The notes below the pieces were generated by a model. The model ran no database searches. It was not told the origin of the DNA and saw only the letters and a program-made list of their open reading frames with translations. A program made the position numbers and the translations under genes. A stretch of 64,000 nucleotides of DNA from Phycisphaerales bacterium (lineage in GTDB: Bacteria > Planctomycetota > Phycisphaerae > Phycisphaerales > UBA1924), in NCBI GenBank assembly GCA_028279375.1, contig JANQNW010000003.1:305256-369255 (forward strand), in the 5' to 3' direction. The first letter of the stretch is position 1; the number at the start of each line of letters is the position of its first letter. Positions 62,195 to 64,000 of the stretch are shown one piece after another.

Positions 62195-62211
62195 CGCCGA
62201 CTCAGTCGGCG
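62195..62211 (-). repeat. Hairpin with the ParA-CBM stop codon in its loop
   Basis: CGCCGAC and GTCGGCG pair perfectly around TCA, which is the minus-strand TGA stop codon of the upstream gene. The hairpin ends 8 bp before the next gene's ATG. It could link termination on the first gene with initiation on the second, or protect the transcript. Confidence 0.45.
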
Positions 62212-63590
62212 CCTTCGCGAGAGAGCGATTCGGTTCGCTTGCGAGTGACGACGACGACGCTGTTGCAATCGCCGTACGGGTTGGTCGTCCAGGTCTCGTT
62301 GTGAGGATCTGCGATCCACTGACCGTCCACGACGAAGCGGTACTCGCACCGACCGGGCGGGAGATCGACGCAGGTCTCATGGGCCTGGGAGGCCTCATTG
62401 AATCGGAGCGGTGTCGCGTGCGCTGACCAGGCATTGAAGTCGCCGGCGAGGAAAACGCGCGAACCCGGCGACGCCGGATGCGAAAAGACCATGCCGCGCG
62501 GCGTCTCACGCACGCCGCACATGCTCGCCAGGCGAGAGCGGATGCTCGGTTGCTTCGATGGGGGAGTCGGAGTCGGCTTCGGCTCAGCGATTGTCGCGGT
62601 CGGAGCGGCGTCCGCCGATTGGATCTTCTCTCCGCTGAGCTTCGACTGGAGGTGGGCGCTCTGGGCCAGCAACTTGCGAACGCGAGACGCCAGATCGACG
62701 GCGCGAGCCTGGGCTTCCTCGAGCAAATCCACTTCGACCTGTTCATCCGAAGCCTCAGTCCGCTTCTCAGCCTGAACGCTGCCGCGTACGCCGGCGTCCT
62801 GTCTGCCGCGGCGCTTGCCGGGCATATTCTCGACGATGTGGACCGCCACATCGGCGTAGTCACGCGCTCCAGCGGCTGCCGCCTCATATTCGATGAGGGG
62901 CTGGCCAAATGTCGCCGCCTCGCGCAGTTTCGAGTCGAGTCGGATCACATGCGGAATCACACAACTCGGAAAGCTCTCGCGAAGGTCCTCCAGCAGATCC
63001 ACAGCCAGGCGGCTGTCCGGATCATGCATCGTGGCCAGGATCCGATAGGGAGTCTTGCCGCCGAGGCGACGAGCGAGAGAACTGATTGTCTTGATCTGAC
63101 GAGCGGCCCCACGCATGGCGAAGAACGAGGTCTCCACCGGAATGAGCGCTTCCGTCGCCGCTCGAAGGGCGTTGTATGTGAGCAGGCCGATCGCGGGCGG
63201 GCAGTCGACAAGGCAGAAGTCGTAGCGATCCTGCAGCGACGTCAGCGCCTGCGTCAGTCGTCGATCCCGATCTTCCGCCTCCGCGAGCCCGCCACGGGCG
63301 GCTTCGAGACCCGCGAGTTTCATCGAACTCGGGATCAGGTCGAGATTCCTGGAGATTCGCCAGAAGAGACGCCCCTCATCGAGCTTCTTCCCATTGGCGA
63401 GCAGGAGATTGCGCGAGTCGAGATCGATCTTCTCTTCGGGAATGCCGAGACCGGCCGCGCAATGGGACTGCGGATCGAGATCGACAAGAAGCGTGCGATG
63501 GCCCAGTTTGGCCAGCACGCCGGCGATGTTGATCGCCGAGGTCGTCTTACCACATCCGCCTTTTTGATTGATGATCGCGATCGTGCGCAC
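62202..63590 (-). CDS. ParA-type ATPase fused to a glycogen-binding (AMPK-beta/CBM48) domain
   Basis: The product has 462 residues. Residues 1-245 are a ParA/Soj ATPase with deviant Walker A KGGCGKTT (Lys10, Lys15), VDLDPQSHCAAGLG and FCLVDCPPAIGLLT. A charged helical linker and a Pro/Thr-rich hinge (about 250-360) follow. Residues 376-450 are an AMPK-beta/CBM48 carbohydrate-binding module: VFLAGDFNAWS (Trp388), YRFVVDGQWIADP (Arg418, Trp425) and a final Asn443. These align with glycogen contacts Trp100, Lys126, Trp133 and Asn150 of mammalian AMPK beta1. GTG start with GAGG upstream. The gene order ParA-CBM then MinD-like suggests an operon. No ParB is adjacent. It may link glycogen or cell polarity to partitioning; inferred. 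Confidence 0.9.
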   Translation of the reverse strand: MRTIAIINQKGGCGKTTSAINIAGVLAKLGHRTLLVDLDPQSHCAAGLGIPEEKIDLDSRNLLLANGKKLDEGRLFWRISRNLDLIPSSMKLAGLEAARGGLAEAEDRDRRLTQALTSLQDRYDFCLVDCPPAIGLLTYNALRAATEALIPVETSFFAMRGAARQIKTISSLARRLGGKTPYRILATMHDPDSRLAVDLLEDLRESFPSCVIPHVIRLDSKLREAATFGQPLIEYEAAAAGARDYADVAVHIVENMPGKRRGRQDAGVRGSVQAEKRTEASDEQVEVDLLEEAQARAVDLASRVRKLLAQSAHLQSKLSGEKIQSADAAPTATIAEPKPTPTPPSKQPSIRSRLASMCGVRETPRGMVFSHPASPGSRVFLAGDFNAWSAHATPLRFNEASQAHETCVDLPPGRCEYRFVVDGQWIADPHNETWTTNPYGDCNSVVVVTRKRTESLSREGAD

Positions 63591-63780
63591 GCTTGAGCCT
63601 CATCCGTGAGGGGAAGAAACGATCCGTCCTGGAGCGTCAACCTCAGTCGGCGCAGAACCATGCACTTCGGTCCGGACCCGGGGCTTCGCCTGTGGTGATA
63701 TCGGAGGATGGACCGAGAGCCCTTGAACATCGTCCGGACGCTGCGGGTGGCAAGGCACGATTCGAGCGTGGCGCCTTCGG

Positions 63781-63999
63781 TCAGGCGCGGATCGCCTCGA
63801 AGCCGGCCCGGATCAGGTGATCCGGGGGTCCATCGATGACGCGCACGCTCCGGGCGCCATCCGGAATCACAAGGCGAAGTCGTCCGCCTCGCGCTTTCTT
63901 GTCATGCCCCATGATTGCAATGAGCGTCTCAACCTGCGGCAGGCTGCCGACGCGAGTCGGAAGGCCGACCGATTCGAGGATTCCACGAACGCGCCGGGC
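63781..63999 (-). CDS. aroB: 3-dehydroquinate synthase, C-terminal end only
   Basis: Only the last 73 codons lie in the window; the gene continues beyond 64000. The fragment reads ILESVGLPTRVGSLPQVETL then MGHDKKARGGRLRLVIPDGA and ends VIDGPPDHLIRAGFEAIRA. The DKK--GGRLRLV segment near the C-terminus is typical of AroB, which makes 3-dehydroquinate from DAHP in the shikimate pathway. The TGA stop is at 63781-63783. About 190 bp separate it from the ParA-CBM gene on the same strand; I see no gene in that stretch. Confidence 0.82.
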   Translation of the reverse strand, partial: ARRVRGILESVGLPTRVGSLPQVETLIAIMGHDKKARGGRLRLVIPDGARSVRVIDGPPDHLIRAGFEAIRA

Positions 64000-64000
64000 T

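Overview
The window is GC-rich, gene-dense bacterial chromosome. It has no rRNA, tRNA, CRISPR array or insertion sequence that I can recognise. The most likely source is a flagellated Planctomycetota bacterium, probably class Phycisphaerae. Pointers are short 'CxxCxY...CPECG' zinc-ribbon proteins, a TPR protein carrying two RNA-polymerase alpha-CTD modules, DUF58/transglutaminase membrane proteins, a divergent MraY, and a MurE with the meso-diaminopimelate 'DNPR' signature. The assignment is inference; no 16S gene is present.

Layout. (1) 1-20 kb is a mixed housekeeping region. It holds the 3' end of a cold-shock protein, a membrane histidine kinase and a zinc-ribbon membrane protein. A minus-strand block follows: tryptophan 2,3-dioxygenase, PAS-LuxR regulator, SpoIID-like lipoprotein, TPR/alpha-CTD protein, MATE transporter and a small protein. 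Plus-strand genes come next: ScpB, a lipoprotein, DUF58, a TgpA-like transglutaminase, a cyclodeaminase-like protein, several lineage-type hypotheticals, an RDD protein and a large TPR protein. (2) 19.9-48.3 kb is one long plus-strand flagellar cluster. It runs FlgN-like, kinase FlgS-like, sigma54 activator FlgR-like, FlgBC, FliEFGHIJ, a MotE-like protein, FliK, FlgD, a flagellar-operon protein, FlgE, FlbD, MotAB, FliL, FliN, FliOPQR, FlhBA, FlhF, FlhG, two small ORFs and sigma28 (FliA/WhiG). A strong -24/-12 sequence sits directly before flgB, which fits FlgS/FlgR control of rod-hook genes; FliA would drive late genes that lie elsewhere. FliM, the distal rod, rings, hook-associated proteins, cap and flagellin are not in the window. 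(3) 48.4-54.4 kb holds FolK, a secreted unknown, a long FAD/Fe-S D-2-hydroxyacid dehydrogenase fusion and an M24 peptidase. (4) 54.4-58.7 kb is a short peptidoglycan precursor operon, murE-murF-mraY. (5) 58.7-60.9 kb holds a second MATE transporter and a GNAT acetyltransferase. (6) 60.9-63.6 kb, minus strand, holds a ParA-type ATPase fused to a glycogen-binding (AMPK-beta/CBM48) domain, followed 14 bp later by a MinD-like protein without a Walker A loop. The window closes with the C-terminal end of AroB.

The most unusual items are the ParA-CBM48 fusion with its degenerate MinD-like partner, the soluble TPR protein with two alpha-CTDs that keep most DNA-contact residues, a three-part alternating inverted repeat between fliE and fliF, a near-leaderless flgB behind a sigma54-type promoter, and the missing fliM in an otherwise orderly cluster. 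All functions are read from sequence motifs and gene order; no similarity search was run.
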